A stretch of DNA of 64,000 bases from assembly GCA_947646735.1 (NCBI GenBank), contig CANTFK010000035.1, positions 1 to 64,000 of the forward strand, given 5' to 3'. Position 1 is the stretch's first letter. Each line of letters begins with the position of its first letter. Shown one piece after another: positions 11,064-20,153 of the stretch. A program made the translations under genes and the position numbers. The notes beneath the pieces were generated by a model. The model did no database searches. It was not told where the DNA came from and worked only from the letters and a program-made list of their open reading frames with translations. Source of the stretch: Peronospora farinosa (taxonomy: Eukaryota; Oomycota; Peronosporomycetes; Peronosporales; Peronosporaceae).

Positions 11064-12470
11064 ATGGACACTAGGCGCCCACGAAACAATGTCTCTGACA
11101 GCCAGAACTGGGAACACCAAGCGACAATCCGTAGAGAGCAGGCGCTGCAGATCATGGATGGGGACTTGAAACCGTGGCGCTTGTATGGTCTTGAAGGTGC
11201 TGTCGAACCCGAGCCACTGGAGGTCATGAAGGACCTTTTCACGCGATACCGTACAGTGAGAGGCAAGGCGACGAACAACGCATATACCGACGATGCGTTG
11301 CAGAGGTCTTGGTGTGCCTTCATCAGGCGCTGGAACGCGAGCCGACGTGAAGGAACGTCCTTCACGTCCTGGTTAGACGGTCGCAAGGGAACGCGTGATA
11401 GACACGCTATTGGCGACCTGCGCCGGCGCATCTGTCGTATGACTTGTGACGAGTATCACCTTTGTTACGTCCACATTCGTGAGGGATGTCCAACGTGCAA
11501 CGTGGGCAGGTCGCGACCGGTCCGGCAGGAATGGGACGACTTAGTGTGTGCGCGAGGCATGCCCGACCATATTCGCCCATGGATTGCCCGTTATGAGAGA
11601 AGCCTTTCGGAGCTCCAGGTGTCCGAGCTACGGCGAGTGAGAACGTGTCCTTACGATCGCCGACGGCATTCACGTAGCCGAGATCGTCAACCGTATCATC
11701 CATATGCTCCCGAGCCTCGTAATAGGTCTCGGTCTCGGAGTCGCTCGGGAGGTCGTCGCGGTTTCGTTGCTCGCGAGCATTACGGCTCGCGAGATCGGGG
11801 ATGGAACCGTCAGCGTCGGTCGCGATCACCGTCTTTCTACGGGACTCGTAGTCCTCGACCACGTCCGGGACATCTTGGGACAGCGTACTCGATGGCTCCC
11901 ATGTATCGTCCGCCGGGGAATATCCCAACCAGCGAACCCTGTAATGTTTCTCGACACGCTTCTTCATGGGCGCCGAGTTATTACTCGGCGCCTGGGACTT
12001 GTGATCCTCGTGATCGACAATCCGGTCGACAATCCAGCGTCGCGCACCCGATGCATCGACTAATGGAGGAGGAGCATCACGACGGAAGGCCTCTGGCGAT
12101 GAGCGCCGATTCTCGTAATCGGGCGCCTGTACAGTCGGATGATGAGCTGCGCCTACTCCGCGCTGAAGCTGAGGAATCGAAGAATGCCCTACTTGATGCT
12201 CGCGAGATGGCTGAGAGAGCTCAAGATCGTGCGGATGCTGCGACTGAGGCTGCTGAGCGGACCCGACGTGAGCAGCTGGTACTGGTTGAGCGCCTACGTC
12301 AACTTGAGACGACTGCGTTCGGAGGGCCCCAGCAGATCGAGTCTGCACGCGTTCGGGCAGGACTTGGTCCCAGTCGTCGTCAACGTCGTCGTCAAGGGAT
12401 GTCGGATTTCGAGCCGGCACAGAAGAGCGGGGAAGATTCGAAGGGAGATCCGCCGGCAGGTAAGCCTTGA
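11064..12470 (+). CDS. antisense ORF of the Gypsy element (RS-rich, coiled coil)
   Basis: A 468-residue frame opens with ATG 113 bp inside the element from the 3' LTR and runs opposite to gag-pol. It overlaps the chromodomain part of pol by about 1 kb and stops just past the codons antisense to the conserved YVGRLKAY segment. Three parts can be seen. Residues about 1-190 have a globular look with several Trp, Cys and His, including CPTC. Residues about 195-290 are Arg/Ser-rich (repeated RSRSRSR). Residues about 365-430 form a heptad-rich coiled coil (ELRLLRAEAEESK onward), and the tail is basic. I do not recognise a named family. The much older Gypsy relic at 25.5 kb has a coiled-coil frame in the same antisense position, which argues that it is a real gene rather than a shadow. 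It may be transcribed from the LTR in reverse; function is unknown. Confidence 0.5.
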   Translation: MDTRRPRNNVSDSQNWEHQATIRREQALQIMDGDLKPWRLYGLEGAVEPEPLEVMKDLFTRYRTVRGKATNNAYTDDALQRSWCAFIRRWNASRREGTSFTSWLDGRKGTRDRHAIGDLRRRICRMTCDEYHLCYVHIREGCPTCNVGRSRPVRQEWDDLVCARGMPDHIRPWIARYERSLSELQVSELRRVRTCPYDRRRHSRSRDRQPYHPYAPEPRNRSRSRSRSGGRRGFVAREHYGSRDRGWNRQRRSRSPSFYGTRSPRPRPGHLGTAYSMAPMYRPPGNIPTSEPCNVSRHASSWAPSYYSAPGTCDPRDRQSGRQSSVAHPMHRLMEEEHHDGRPLAMSADSRNRAPVQSDDELRLLRAEAEESKNALLDAREMAERAQDRADAATEAAERTRREQLVLVERLRQLETTAFGGPQQIESARVRAGLGPSRRQRRRQGMSDFEPAQKSGEDSKGDPPAGKP

Positions 12471-13062
12471 GGCGCCCGACGTAGAATGTCGGGTGCAAAC
12501 GCATAGATGTAGGTATGTCTAGCGTGTAAGCGTCACCATGCACCTTAACAACCCGAAATGGGCCAATATATCTTGGCGCTAACTTATTAGCGCCCAAATT
12601 CGTCACTGAGGTGTTTGGTAATCCACTTGTTGATAACAATACTCTGTCACCTTCTCGAAATATCAACATATTCTTTCGACCTCTTCCGTCTGCATTCTCC
12701 TTTTGCTTGTCGACTGCCTCTTGTAATGCATCACGCACAAAACGCGTGATTCCTTGTCGTAATAGTAGAAATTCGGTTACTGCAGCCGAACTTACAGGCG
12801 ACGTATTTTCTTTTGGGGCAAAATTGGCAACGGAAGACGCGATGGAAAGCATCGCGTCAGGAGTCGATATGCCGTTGGCCACAAAATTACCAGTATTAGG
12901 TGCATCGGCAGCAACCTTATGCGCATCGGAATCACTCAGCAATAGTTTCGGCGCAATTCCATCCGTAGATACTCCCCCACCAAGCTTAGAGACAGGGTGC
13001 TCTGAAGCTGAGAGAGCAAGTAGCGCCGGAACGCGAGGATGCCTCGCGTTGTTAACGAAAAA
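11407..13062 (-). CDS. pol: Gypsy pol, integrase C-terminus and chromodomain
   Basis: This frame continues the integrase after a one-base shift. It carries the end of the catalytic domain region (NNARHPRVP), then the SH3-like C-terminal domain (FREGDRVLLST, a KLAPRYIGPF stretch, then TFYVGRLKAY), a long low-complexity linker, and a chromodomain (RWIVDRIVDHE, then HYRVRWLGYSPADDTWEP). The chromodomain would steer insertion to particular chromatin marks, as in chromoviruses. There is no ATG; it is part of pol, cut off from the upstream frame by a run of six T on this strand. About 130 residues after the chromodomain have no known fold, and that stretch is antisense to the plus-strand ORF. Confidence 0.85.
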   Translation of the reverse strand, partial: FFVNNARHPRVPALLALSASEHPVSKLGGGVSTDGIAPKLLLSDSDAHKVAADAPNTGNFVANGISTPDAMLSIASSVANFAPKENTSPVSSAAVTEFLLLRQGITRFVRDALQEAVDKQKENADGRGRKNMLIFREGDRVLLSTSGLPNTSVTNLGANKLAPRYIGPFRVVKVHGDAYTLDIPTSMRLHPTFYVGRLKAYLPADLPSNLPRSSVPARNPTSLDDDVDDDWDQVLPERVQTRSAGALRTQSSQVDVGAQPVPAAHVGSAQQPQSQHPHDLELSQPSREHQVGHSSIPQLQRGVGAAHHPTVQAPDYENRRSSPEAFRRDAPPPLVDASGARRWIVDRIVDHEDHKSQAPSNNSAPMKKRVEKHYRVRWLGYSPADDTWEPSSTLSQDVPDVVEDYESRRKTVIATDADGSIPDLASRNAREQRNRDDLPSDSETETYYEAREHMDDTVDDLGYVNAVGDRKDTFSLAVARTPGAPKGFSHNGQSMGEYGRACLAHTLSRPIPAGPVATCPRCTLDIPHECGRNKGDTRHKSYDRCAGAGRQ

Positions 13063-16000
13063 AGGGCGTCAACCCGGTTGACGCGTGGACAGAATTGTTG
13101 ATTGCAAACTCTGCAAGTGGAAGAAATGAACTCCATGATGAGAACGATGTTGCATAACTGCGCAAGACATCTTCGAGCACTCTGTTCACGCGCTCCGTTT
13201 GCCCATCCGTCTCTGGATGGGCCGCCGTAGACATGAGCAACCGCGTGCCTAATAGCTGGAATAATTCGGCCCAGAAAGCCGAAGTGAAACGCGGGTCACG
13301 GTCCGAAACAATAGATTCTGGCAAGCCGTGATGCCTAAAGATAAGATCAATGAAGATCTTCGCTGTCGTCTCCGCCGTAATGTTGGCGGAGACCGGAGCA
13401 AAATGCACCATTTTGCTGAATCGATCCACTAGAACCAATACGCCCGTGCGTTTCTGTTCATCCGGTGGAAGGCCAAAGATAAAATCCATGCTGACCGAGC
13501 GCCAGGCTTCCGTAGCAATCGGAAGCGGACGCAATGGGGCTTGTGAAGACGGCGCAGGCTTCACACGCTGACAGGTTTCACAGGAGCGCACCCATTTCTG
13601 GATGTATTTATACATTCGCGGCCAGAAAAATACGCGAGAAATAGCTGCAAACGTCTTTTCGCGACCCAGGTGTCCGCCAGCTGGGCTGTCGTGAAATTCA
13701 TGAACCAATCGGGCTCGAAGGTCGTCATCAGCAGGGATGACGACACGCGGGGAATCAAAGACGTCCATCGTGTACGTCAGCAGCGGACCGTCAAGCGCGT
13801 AACGCTTGATGTTGTCGCGTGTTGGTTTCGTCAACTTCGCGAGTAATTTTTCGCTCGGGTCCCTGAGATAGTTGATGATTCCTGCATAGAAGGAGTCACT
13901 CGCGTAGGATTCAGCGATCTGAGTTCGGATCGAAAGCACGGGGGTCGAAATCACCGCATTAAGTCCCAGTTCAATACAACACACACAGATATCTTCGTCG
14001 TCATCAACATACTCCGTTTGATGACCCATATCACGCCGAGGATCGTAATCAGGACGACGAGAAAGCGCATCGGCGAGAATGTTATTCTTGCCAGGCTTGT
14101 AATGCACCACAAAATTATACTCGGCAAAAAATGACAACCACCGTGCCATACGCTGGGACAAGTGAGGACTCTTGACGGCGGTACGCAATGATGCGTGATC
14201 TGTGTAGATAGAAAACATCTTTTCACCGAGCAAATATACTCTAAACTTGATTAGCGCGTAACGCATAGCCAAAAGTTCCTTGTCGTGTACCGGATAATTT
14301 TTCTCGGCAGGTTTCATCTGTCGTGATTGAAAACTCACGACGCGCTCTCGACCCTCGTCATCAAATTGCATGAGGGCACATCCTATAGCGAAATTGCTCG
14401 CGTCACACACGACGTGGAATGGCTTAGAGTCATCAGGTAACATCAGCACCGGTGCCTCGGACAAGCTCTTCTTTACGGAGTCGAAGGCAGATTGATGTTC
14501 TGCCGTCCATAACCATACTGCATCTTTCTTGAGCAAAGTCGATAATGGCTGAATTAGCTCAGCATAGTTCTTCGTATACTTATGCAAGTAATTCGCCAGA
14601 CCGAGCCATTGACGTAATTCAGTTTGGTTCCTGGGCGTTGGCCAGGAACAGATCGATGAGATCTTCTCAGGATCAGCGCGGACACCTTCCTTGCTGACGT
14701 AGCAACCGAGTACTGGAATCTCGGGAGCGCAGAAGACACATTTCTTCAAATTCGCATACAATTTATTCTCTCGCATAACTTGAAACACCTGCTTCAAGTG
14801 TCGAAGGTGTACCTCCGTAGCGCTGAGCTGTTGCTCAGCGCGGCTGTGAACAAAAATGTCGTCAAAGTAGCTCGGTGCAAAGTCGCGAAGTGGGCGAAGT
14901 ACTTGTGTCACCATCCGATTGAACGTAGCTGGAGCATTCTTAAGACCTTGTGGCATGACTAGCCACTCCCAAAGCATCCCGCTTGGGGTGCTGACCGCAG
15001 TGAACGGAATGTCACTGTCCCTCATGAGGATCTGATAGAAACCGTCTGTCAGATCTATGGCGCTGTAGATCTCGCTCCCGGACATGGTATTTAATACCAT
15101 GTCTTTTCGAGGGATAGGCGTTTGAGCCGGGATCGTGGCGTCATTCAGCTTGTTGAAGGCGTGCACAATGCGCCAACCGCCGGTGGCTTTCTTCACACAG
15201 AAAGTCGGACTCGAATGTGGCGAGATACTCTCGCGGACATGGCCAGCCTTGCGGCGACCCTCGAAAAATTCATCAATAGCGATGACTTGGTCGCGCGGTA
15301 ACGGCCACTGCCGTGTCACGCAATATTTCGATCCTGGCACGAGATCTATCTCGTGCCGCACACCACGATCCGCCGGAAGCTCTGCTGGAATTTTCTCCGG
15401 GAAAATGTCGGCGTACTCACGGGCGATATCGTATACAGGGTTGCCCGAAGCACGAAGAGCATCCCAAGACTGTGCCGCGAAGCGTTCTTCGCGCGCTGAT
15501 TTAGGCTCGGCGCTCTTCGGGCGAGCCTCCAGAACCTCTTCACTGGCTGCTTCGGTGGCTGAAACGATGCACACTTGCTCGATGTCGCCGGCCTTGAGGT
15601 CATGAAGGAAGTCTTTCCATGTAAGGTCTGGCAGAGATGTGATATCTGCAGCAGTGCACGGTGGACTGGCTACCTCAATGTAGCGGCCACGATGTGGGGA
15701 TCCCTCCACATATTCAAGCGCGCATACGGATTCCGTCACTACGGAATCAAATGCATCAGCATCTTGACGTGAATTTCGTCGTCTCGGTGATCGGCGTGCT
15801 CCTTTCTTGCGTTTTCTCTTGCGTCTCGAGCCCCTGCTCGAGACTGGCACGTCGCTATCACACGAAGATGATGTACCCCCCTCTAGACGTGGGAGCTCTG
15901 TCTCCACCACGTCGGTCTCATGCGGATCCGTAGTCCGCCCATTCTCGTTAATCAAAAGCGGGAGCTCGTCTTCGACCGCTTCACTTGTTTGCGGGAGCCC

Positions 16001-17107
16001 CTGCTCGACCGCCTCGATATTTATCGGGAGCCTCTGCTCGTCCGATGTACTTGTACGCGGGAGCCCCTGCTCGACCGCCTCGATATTTATCGGGAGCCTC
16101 TGCTCGTCCGATGTGCTTGTATGCGGGAGCCCCTGCTCGACCGCCTCGAAATTGATCGGGAGCCTCTGCTCGTTCGATGTGCTTGTATGCGGGAGCCCCT
16201 GCTCGACCGCCTCGAAATTGATCGGGAGCCTCTGCTCGTCCGATTTGCTAGTATGCGGGAGCCCCTGCTCGACCGCCTCGCTGTGAATCGGGAACCCCGG
16301 TTCGACCGATGTGTGTGTATGCGGGAACCGCTGTTTAACCGCCTCGCTGTGAATCGGGAACCCCTGTTCGACCGATGTGTGTGTATGCGGGAACCGCTGT
16401 TCGACCGCCTCGTTGTGCATCGGGAACCCCTGTCCGACCGATGTCTGTGTATGCGGGAACCGCTGTTCGACCGCTTCGTTCTGTGGCTCCGTCAGTGTAA
16501 CGGAACATACTGCGCACAGAGGGCCATCGCTCTCTCTGTGTTGACTACTAGTCGTGGCGAGTTCGTTCACGACCCTGACGTGAGGCCAATCGGATGAAGC
16601 GACCAACAAATGAGTAAACACTTCACTGACGTCATAACCGCTTCGTCGTTTGACGGACCGAGATAGCCAATCTATCTTCGGCTGATACCGTGACAGCCAC
16701 GGTATCCCAAGTATGCAATCAAATGCATAGTTCATCTCGTACACCAAAAATTCGTCGTTGCTCTGGAAACCGTCGAAAGTGTACGGTAAAACCACTGTTT
16801 TACGCGGGACACGTTTTGGTTGTCCATCGGCAAGTTTGACAACGATGTCACCTGGACCTTCTCGAACCGTGACAGTCGACGGGAGAAGGGACAAACAGGA
16901 TGCACGAAAGAAGTTGTTGGAAGCGCCAGAATCCAACAACGCTCGAAGTGGTCGCTTCACCCCAGCGACGATGAGACTGATAATAATCAGTCTCGAATCA
17001 TCGCGCATGGTGGTGGCATTGAAGTGGGTATGAATCACTTTGGGGCTAGGAGCCCGAGCTGCCACCTGAGTACTCGGGGCTCCATTTATGCCAGTAGGGC
17101 GCCCCAC
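13052..17107 (-). CDS. pol: Gypsy pol: protease, reverse transcriptase, RNase H, integrase core
   Basis: A frame of 1351 codons has no ATG at its head (the first candidate codon is GTG), because it is entered by a -1 frameshift from gag. Domains in order: aspartic protease with LLDSGAS near residue 57; a spacer holding about eight copies of a 22-residue repeat (roughly residues 205-390); a basic stretch (RGSRRKRKRKKGARR); reverse transcriptase with AIDLTDGFYQI and a YFDD active site; RNase H starting VVCDASNFAIG with the TDHASL box; integrase zinc finger (H-x-H with CETC) and the D,D,E core (SMDFIFG, VSDRDPRFTS, a DGQTERVN stretch). It breaks off at TPFF because of an extra base in a homopolymer. 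YFDD is an uncommon but tolerated form of YxDD. Confidence 0.93.
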   Translation of the reverse strand: MGRPTGINGAPSTQVAARAPSPKVIHTHFNATTMRDDSRLIIISLIVAGVKRPLRALLDSGASNNFFRASCLSLLPSTVTVREGPGDIVVKLADGQPKRVPRKTVVLPYTFDGFQSNDEFLVYEMNYAFDCILGIPWLSRYQPKIDWLSRSVKRRSGYDVSEVFTHLLVASSDWPHVRVVNELATTSSQHRESDGPLCAVCSVTLTEPQNEAVEQRFPHTQTSVGQGFPMHNEAVEQRFPHTHTSVEQGFPIHSEAVKQRFPHTHTSVEPGFPIHSEAVEQGLPHTSKSDEQRLPINFEAVEQGLPHTSTSNEQRLPINFEAVEQGLPHTSTSDEQRLPINIEAVEQGLPRTSTSDEQRLPINIEAVEQGLPQTSEAVEDELPLLINENGRTTDPHETDVVETELPRLEGGTSSSCDSDVPVSSRGSRRKRKRKKGARRSPRRRNSRQDADAFDSVVTESVCALEYVEGSPHRGRYIEVASPPCTAADITSLPDLTWKDFLHDLKAGDIEQVCIVSATEAASEEVLEARPKSAEPKSAREERFAAQSWDALRASGNPVYDIAREYADIFPEKIPAELPADRGVRHEIDLVPGSKYCVTRQWPLPRDQVIAIDEFFEGRRKAGHVRESISPHSSPTFCVKKATGGWRIVHAFNKLNDATIPAQTPIPRKDMVLNTMSGSEIYSAIDLTDGFYQILMRDSDIPFTAVSTPSGMLWEWLVMPQGLKNAPATFNRMVTQVLRPLRDFAPSYFDDIFVHSRAEQQLSATEVHLRHLKQVFQVMRENKLYANLKKCVFCAPEIPVLGCYVSKEGVRADPEKISSICSWPTPRNQTELRQWLGLANYLHKYTKNYAELIQPLSTLLKKDAVWLWTAEHQSAFDSVKKSLSEAPVLMLPDDSKPFHVVCDASNFAIGCALMQFDDEGRERVVSFQSRQMKPAEKNYPVHDKELLAMRYALIKFRVYLLGEKMFSIYTDHASLRTAVKSPHLSQRMARWLSFFAEYNFVVHYKPGKNNILADALSRRPDYDPRRDMGHQTEYVDDDEDICVCCIELGLNAVISTPVLSIRTQIAESYASDSFYAGIINYLRDPSEKLLAKLTKPTRDNIKRYALDGPLLTYTMDVFDSPRVVIPADDDLRARLVHEFHDSPAGGHLGREKTFAAISRVFFWPRMYKYIQKWVRSCETCQRVKPAPSSQAPLRPLPIATEAWRSVSMDFIFGLPPDEQKRTGVLVLVDRFSKMVHFAPVSANITAETTAKIFIDLIFRHHGLPESIVSDRDPRFTSAFWAELFQLLGTRLLMSTAAHPETDGQTERVNRVLEDVLRSYATSFSSWSSFLPLAEFAINNSVHASTGLTPFFR
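15945..16490 (-). repeat. in-frame 66-bp tandem repeat inside pol
   Basis: About eight copies of a 66-bp unit encode a 22-residue repeat of the form EAVEQGLPHTSTSDEQRLPI plus two residues. Copies near 16500 use FPHTHTSVEQGFPI-type versions and those near 15950 use the LPHTS version, so there is an ordered divergence along the array. The repeat lies between protease and reverse transcriptase and does not break the frame, so it behaves as an expandable spacer. Confidence 0.85.
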
Positions 17108-17131
17108 GCCTACTGGAACCGCTCGTTTTTT
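17091..17131 (-). promoter_or_regulatory. -1 programmed ribosomal frameshift signal (gag-pol)
   Basis: On the minus strand the heptamer A AAA AAC (17131-17125) lies in the gag frame exactly as X XXY YYZ requires. An 8-base spacer (17124-17117) follows, then a perfect 8-bp stem (CCAGTAGG/CCTACTGG) closing a 10-base loop down to 17091. The gag stop TAG (17112-17110) is inside the stem. A -1 slip enters the open pol frame directly. All three parts match what is known for retroviral-type -1 frameshifting. Confidence 0.85.
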
Positions 17132-18150
17132 GGCGGGACCACCGACGACACAGCGTCTCCTCGTGAGACAGCTGTGTTCATCGTCACCGGCGCAGGTGCA
17201 CGACAGACAGCCGCACGATGGCCTGTTTTACCACAGCAAAAACACTTCATCGTGTTAGGATTGCGAATGTCGCGGCTTAATGATTTGCCGCGACCACGAG
17301 AGGACTCAATTGCATCAATTTCCATTGGCTCTGGGCCAGACATCCGGGAATGTTGTGACGCTGCGTGCAGGTACGACGACGCGACAGTGTAATCCTCACG
17401 AAGCGCGAGGGCAAATGCCTCCTCGAGGGACTTTGGCTCAGCACGTGTGAGGCAGTAACGCGTCATGCCCTCTTGCATACCAAAGATAAAGACATGGACT
17501 TGTGAAGCCATGTCAATTGGCTGCGTGGTAATGCACGAAGCAAGATGACGTGTCTTCTGCACGTAGTCACGCATCGACAGCTTGCCCTGTCGTAGTGAAA
17601 AGAAATCTGCACGCAAGCGAGATTCATCTTGAGGAGGCTCGAAAGCCAGTCGTAAGTCACGCTGGATATCGTCCAGCGTAGGAAACGCCGACTCATCTAC
17701 GACGAGCTTTCCGAGGGCCCATTCCTTGGCTTTGCCGGCAAGACGAGACAACAGGAAATTGACCTTGGCCGTTGGAGCGTCAATTAATCTTGACGCTATT
17801 GCAATATCCACCTCGCGAAACCAGCGATTGAGGGGGAGACGATCCGGACCATCACCGGAGTACGTTGACGTCTCCATCTTGATAGCGTCATGGTGCGAAG
17901 TGCGCGAGGGAGTCAATACTCGCCGATTCGCTTCGGCGAGCTCGCGCACCATGAAGTCTTGGATGGCGGCACGTTGATCATCAGGCGTCGCTGTGCGCAG
18001 CAGTGACGTCACAATAGTTTCACCAGACACCGCCGCGAGGCGATGTAGTGCCTGCCACTCCACCGAGGTGAGATGTGGGAAATCAGAATGCTCCAGCGAG
18101 ACCGCTGGAGCCACCGAAGACTCGCCCATGTTCATCTCGAATCTGGTCAT
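17110..18150 (-). CDS. gag: Gypsy gag (capsid and nucleocapsid)
   Basis: A 346-residue protein starts at ATG 18150, shortly after the primer-binding site. The middle has the retrotransposon gag capsid pattern ([58 protein letters not shown]). Near the C-terminus is one CCHC zinc knuckle ([14 protein letters not shown]) preceded by a basic SRGRGKS stretch, for RNA packaging. It ends at TAG within the frameshift stem; most ribosomes would stop here, giving excess Gag over Gag-Pol. A later in-frame Met (MNMGE) could also serve as start. Confidence 0.92.
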   Translation of the reverse strand: MTRFEMNMGESSVAPAVSLEHSDFPHLTSVEWQALHRLAAVSGETIVTSLLRTATPDDQRAAIQDFMVRELAEANRRVLTPSRTSHHDAIKMETSTYSGDGPDRLPLNRWFREVDIAIASRLIDAPTAKVNFLLSRLAGKAKEWALGKLVVDESAFPTLDDIQRDLRLAFEPPQDESRLRADFFSLRQGKLSMRDYVQKTRHLASCITTQPIDMASQVHVFIFGMQEGMTRYCLTRAEPKSLEEAFALALREDYTVASSYLHAASQHSRMSGPEPMEIDAIESSRGRGKSLSRDIRNPNTMKCFCCGKTGHRAAVCRAPAPVTMNTAVSRGDAVSSVVPPKNERFQ

Positions 18151-18158
18151 TGGAAGGA

Positions 18159-18176
18159 CTACTAAGTGCTACCAGG
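18159..18176 (-). other. primer-binding site candidate
   Basis: Two bases inside the 5' LTR, the minus strand reads TGGTAGCACTTAGTAG. TGG at this place is the usual complement of a tRNA 3' CCA end. I cannot name the tRNA with certainty. A degenerate version of the same stretch is seen near 8510-8530. Confidence 0.55.
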
Positions 18177-18495
18177 TGTAACGGGCTAAGGACCCGTTAC
18201 CGTCTTACACTAAAAGGGCGTTGAGGAAGCGCTCTTAATTAACTCGTAAATATAACTCTGTTTTATTTTTGTTTTAGTTTTAATTCGCAGTAAGTGCGAA
18301 TATGTTCCCTAGCTCATGGGAACCACTCAATATGGAAGTCAATTTATTATTGGCTTATTATTGGGTCTGGCACCCCAGTAATAAACCAATAATAAATTGA
18401 CGCGCAGTATCCGCTAATCGGATACTGCCCTATGCCTACTTATGTAATTATGTATTAATCCTATAACTACCTATGTAATAGGTTGACCCATTACA
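18177..18495 (-). repeat. 5' LTR of the Gypsy element (319 bp)
   Basis: It has the same length and ends as the LTR at 10633-10951. Three substitutions were found (one in the long hairpin, two near the TACCTATGTAATAGGTTG end), about 99 percent identity. The 6-bp target duplication GCTACG follows at 18496-18501. Confidence 0.95.
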
Positions 18496-18501
18496 GCTAC
18501 G

Positions 18502-19989
18502 TATGCGGCTCTTAAAGGGCAACTCGAGGACAAATCTATTTCTTTTATTTTTTTGAACTTTTTGAGCTTAATTTGACATGTAAAAATCTTGTTGAACACC
18601 CGTGCAGTTTATAGACTCTACGAGAACTTATAATAGAAAATACAGCTTACATGGCTTCGAAGCGCTTAAGACTATTTTCGGTGATGTAAAAGCTGCCGAA
18701 TTGTATGTTACAGCGACCACGGATAGCGTTTTATGTCAATGTCGGCGCCGTAATTTCGAGAGTTACATGGAACGAGCGTCGCGTGCGCTGAAGCAGTAAA
18801 GACCATTCTTTTTTGTGGAGAGATCTCCGAAGGAATAACATTAACTTCCATGAGGTCACCAAATTAATTTGATACCGATACTTCGACCTTGACGCGTCCG
18901 AAAAAGTTAGACGAAAGAAGAGCGGTGGTATTTCTGGTGGCACTTTTATATTCTTCTTAGAAAGAATTGTAAGCTCACTTACTTTTTTGCTTTGTTCTTG
19001 TCGGTAGATAAATGCCGTCACTGCAACTGATAATTCGGGTAGTGAATGATGGCGGGGCTCAAACACAGACCAACTCGTCCACGATTGCGCTTACACCTGG
19101 CGTAAGTGTACAATGCCATGTCTATAAACACATATCAATGATCTAAAAGAGCTAACTCATGACTCAAGTATCATTTTGTGGGGCAAACGTCTGTGTCATG
19201 ACGCCAGTAACATTTAAATTTATTAATTAACTAGGTAATGAGATGTAAGTGCAGACCTGTCGACAAGCACTGGTAGATGTTCCGTAAGATCTGCGCGCAT
19301 ATGCGAAAAAACACTCATTCTCTAGTCTCGCTTTTAAGGTCTATTGGTGCTTCACTTAATGAAGATTTAAGCGCTGACTATGTAGCTGCTGCTTCAAACA
19401 AGTGAGTTCCCCGAGATATTTAGTGCTAACAGGGCGCCGACACGACCGACATAATTATTTATAATACAGTATTTACTTACAAAATACTAATTAAGAAATC
19501 ATTTCATTTTTAGCAATCTGCACAAATAATGGATATTTTTCGAAATGCAACTTGTATTTTTGATGATATATTTGTATAAAGAAATGTCGATAGCTTTATC
19601 CAATTTCGCTATTAACATACTTTGTCGTTTAATTCTCCTGATTGTTAGAATCTTAGCGAACCCCTCATATCTTTAGGACGTAATTGTACAACAAAGTTGT
19701 ACGAGCATTTATTTATTATTGATACAAGAAGCTGTCATAATATTATAGTGTTATACTCTGATAGCTTTTTCTTTCCACAACGTAAGTAGCCAAGCTTATT
19801 CGTCAATATCTGGAATCAAGCGTATGTTGGCGGCCTCTGTAATTTATAACAAACGTTCAACTTCTCCGTGCTGCAAAATGATAGGTATTAGAAAAAGGTT
19901 AAAACGAATGAATACATTCCCTCATGAACTGATCGCTCATCCAGATCATTCAAAGACCACTGTCCATGCAGAAAGCTACCCTTTTCGCG
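18502..19989. other. right flank of the Gypsy element, unassigned
   Basis: No firm gene is present. A plus-strand frame ending at 18799 (about 66 residues, without an ATG) contains FEALKTIFGDVKAAELYVTA, which faintly resembles helical repeat modules of oomycete secreted proteins, but it is too short to call. AT-rich DNA follows with nothing recognised. Confidence 0.35.
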
Positions 19990-20153
19990 ACAAGCAAATC
20001 ACGCACGTAATTCGTGATTCTCTACACTTCCCTTTAACTTGCACTCTCGCATCACGTACATCAATTGCGAAGCATCAAGTGACTTCATCATGTAATCAGC
20101 AAGTTACATAGCTGACGGAACATGTTTGAGCTGGATATTACCGTGCTCAATGT
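19990..20153 (-). pseudogene. Copia RNase H C-terminal fragment
   Basis: The minus strand reads as IEHGNIQLKHVPSA, a stop, LADYMMKSL, the usual tail of Copia RNase H. It is the continuation of the fragment at 21311-21760, split by the long LTR between them; the two halves join at ACAT. Confidence 0.65.

Larger units (their letters stand above)
10633..18495 (-). mobile_element. near-intact Gypsy-type (chromovirus-like) LTR retrotransposon
   Basis: This is a complete element read on the minus strand: 5' LTR, primer-binding site, gag, -1 frameshift signal, pol (protease, reverse transcriptase, RNase H, integrase, chromodomain), polypurine tract, 3' LTR. The two 319-bp LTRs differ at only 3 positions that I could find, and GCTACG flanks both sides (10627-10632 and 18496-18501), so insertion is recent. 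It carries two unusual extras: a long antisense frame beside the 3' LTR, and a 66-bp tandem repeat inside the pol frame. One single-base frame break, in a run of six T/A at 13058-13063, separates the integrase core from its C-terminal part. This copy is therefore either recently disabled or carries a homopolymer error. Confidence 0.93.

Noticed and set aside
11704..12522. Further plus-strand frames beside the antisense ORF
   Set aside because: They are short, in other frames, and without domain structure; only the 468-codon frame has a layered composition and a parallel in the second element.
15807..16597. Long plus-strand frames (Ser/Cys-rich and Arg/Leu-rich) over the pol repeat
   Set aside because: They are shadows of the 66-bp repeat coded on the minus strand, which belongs to a clear pol frame.
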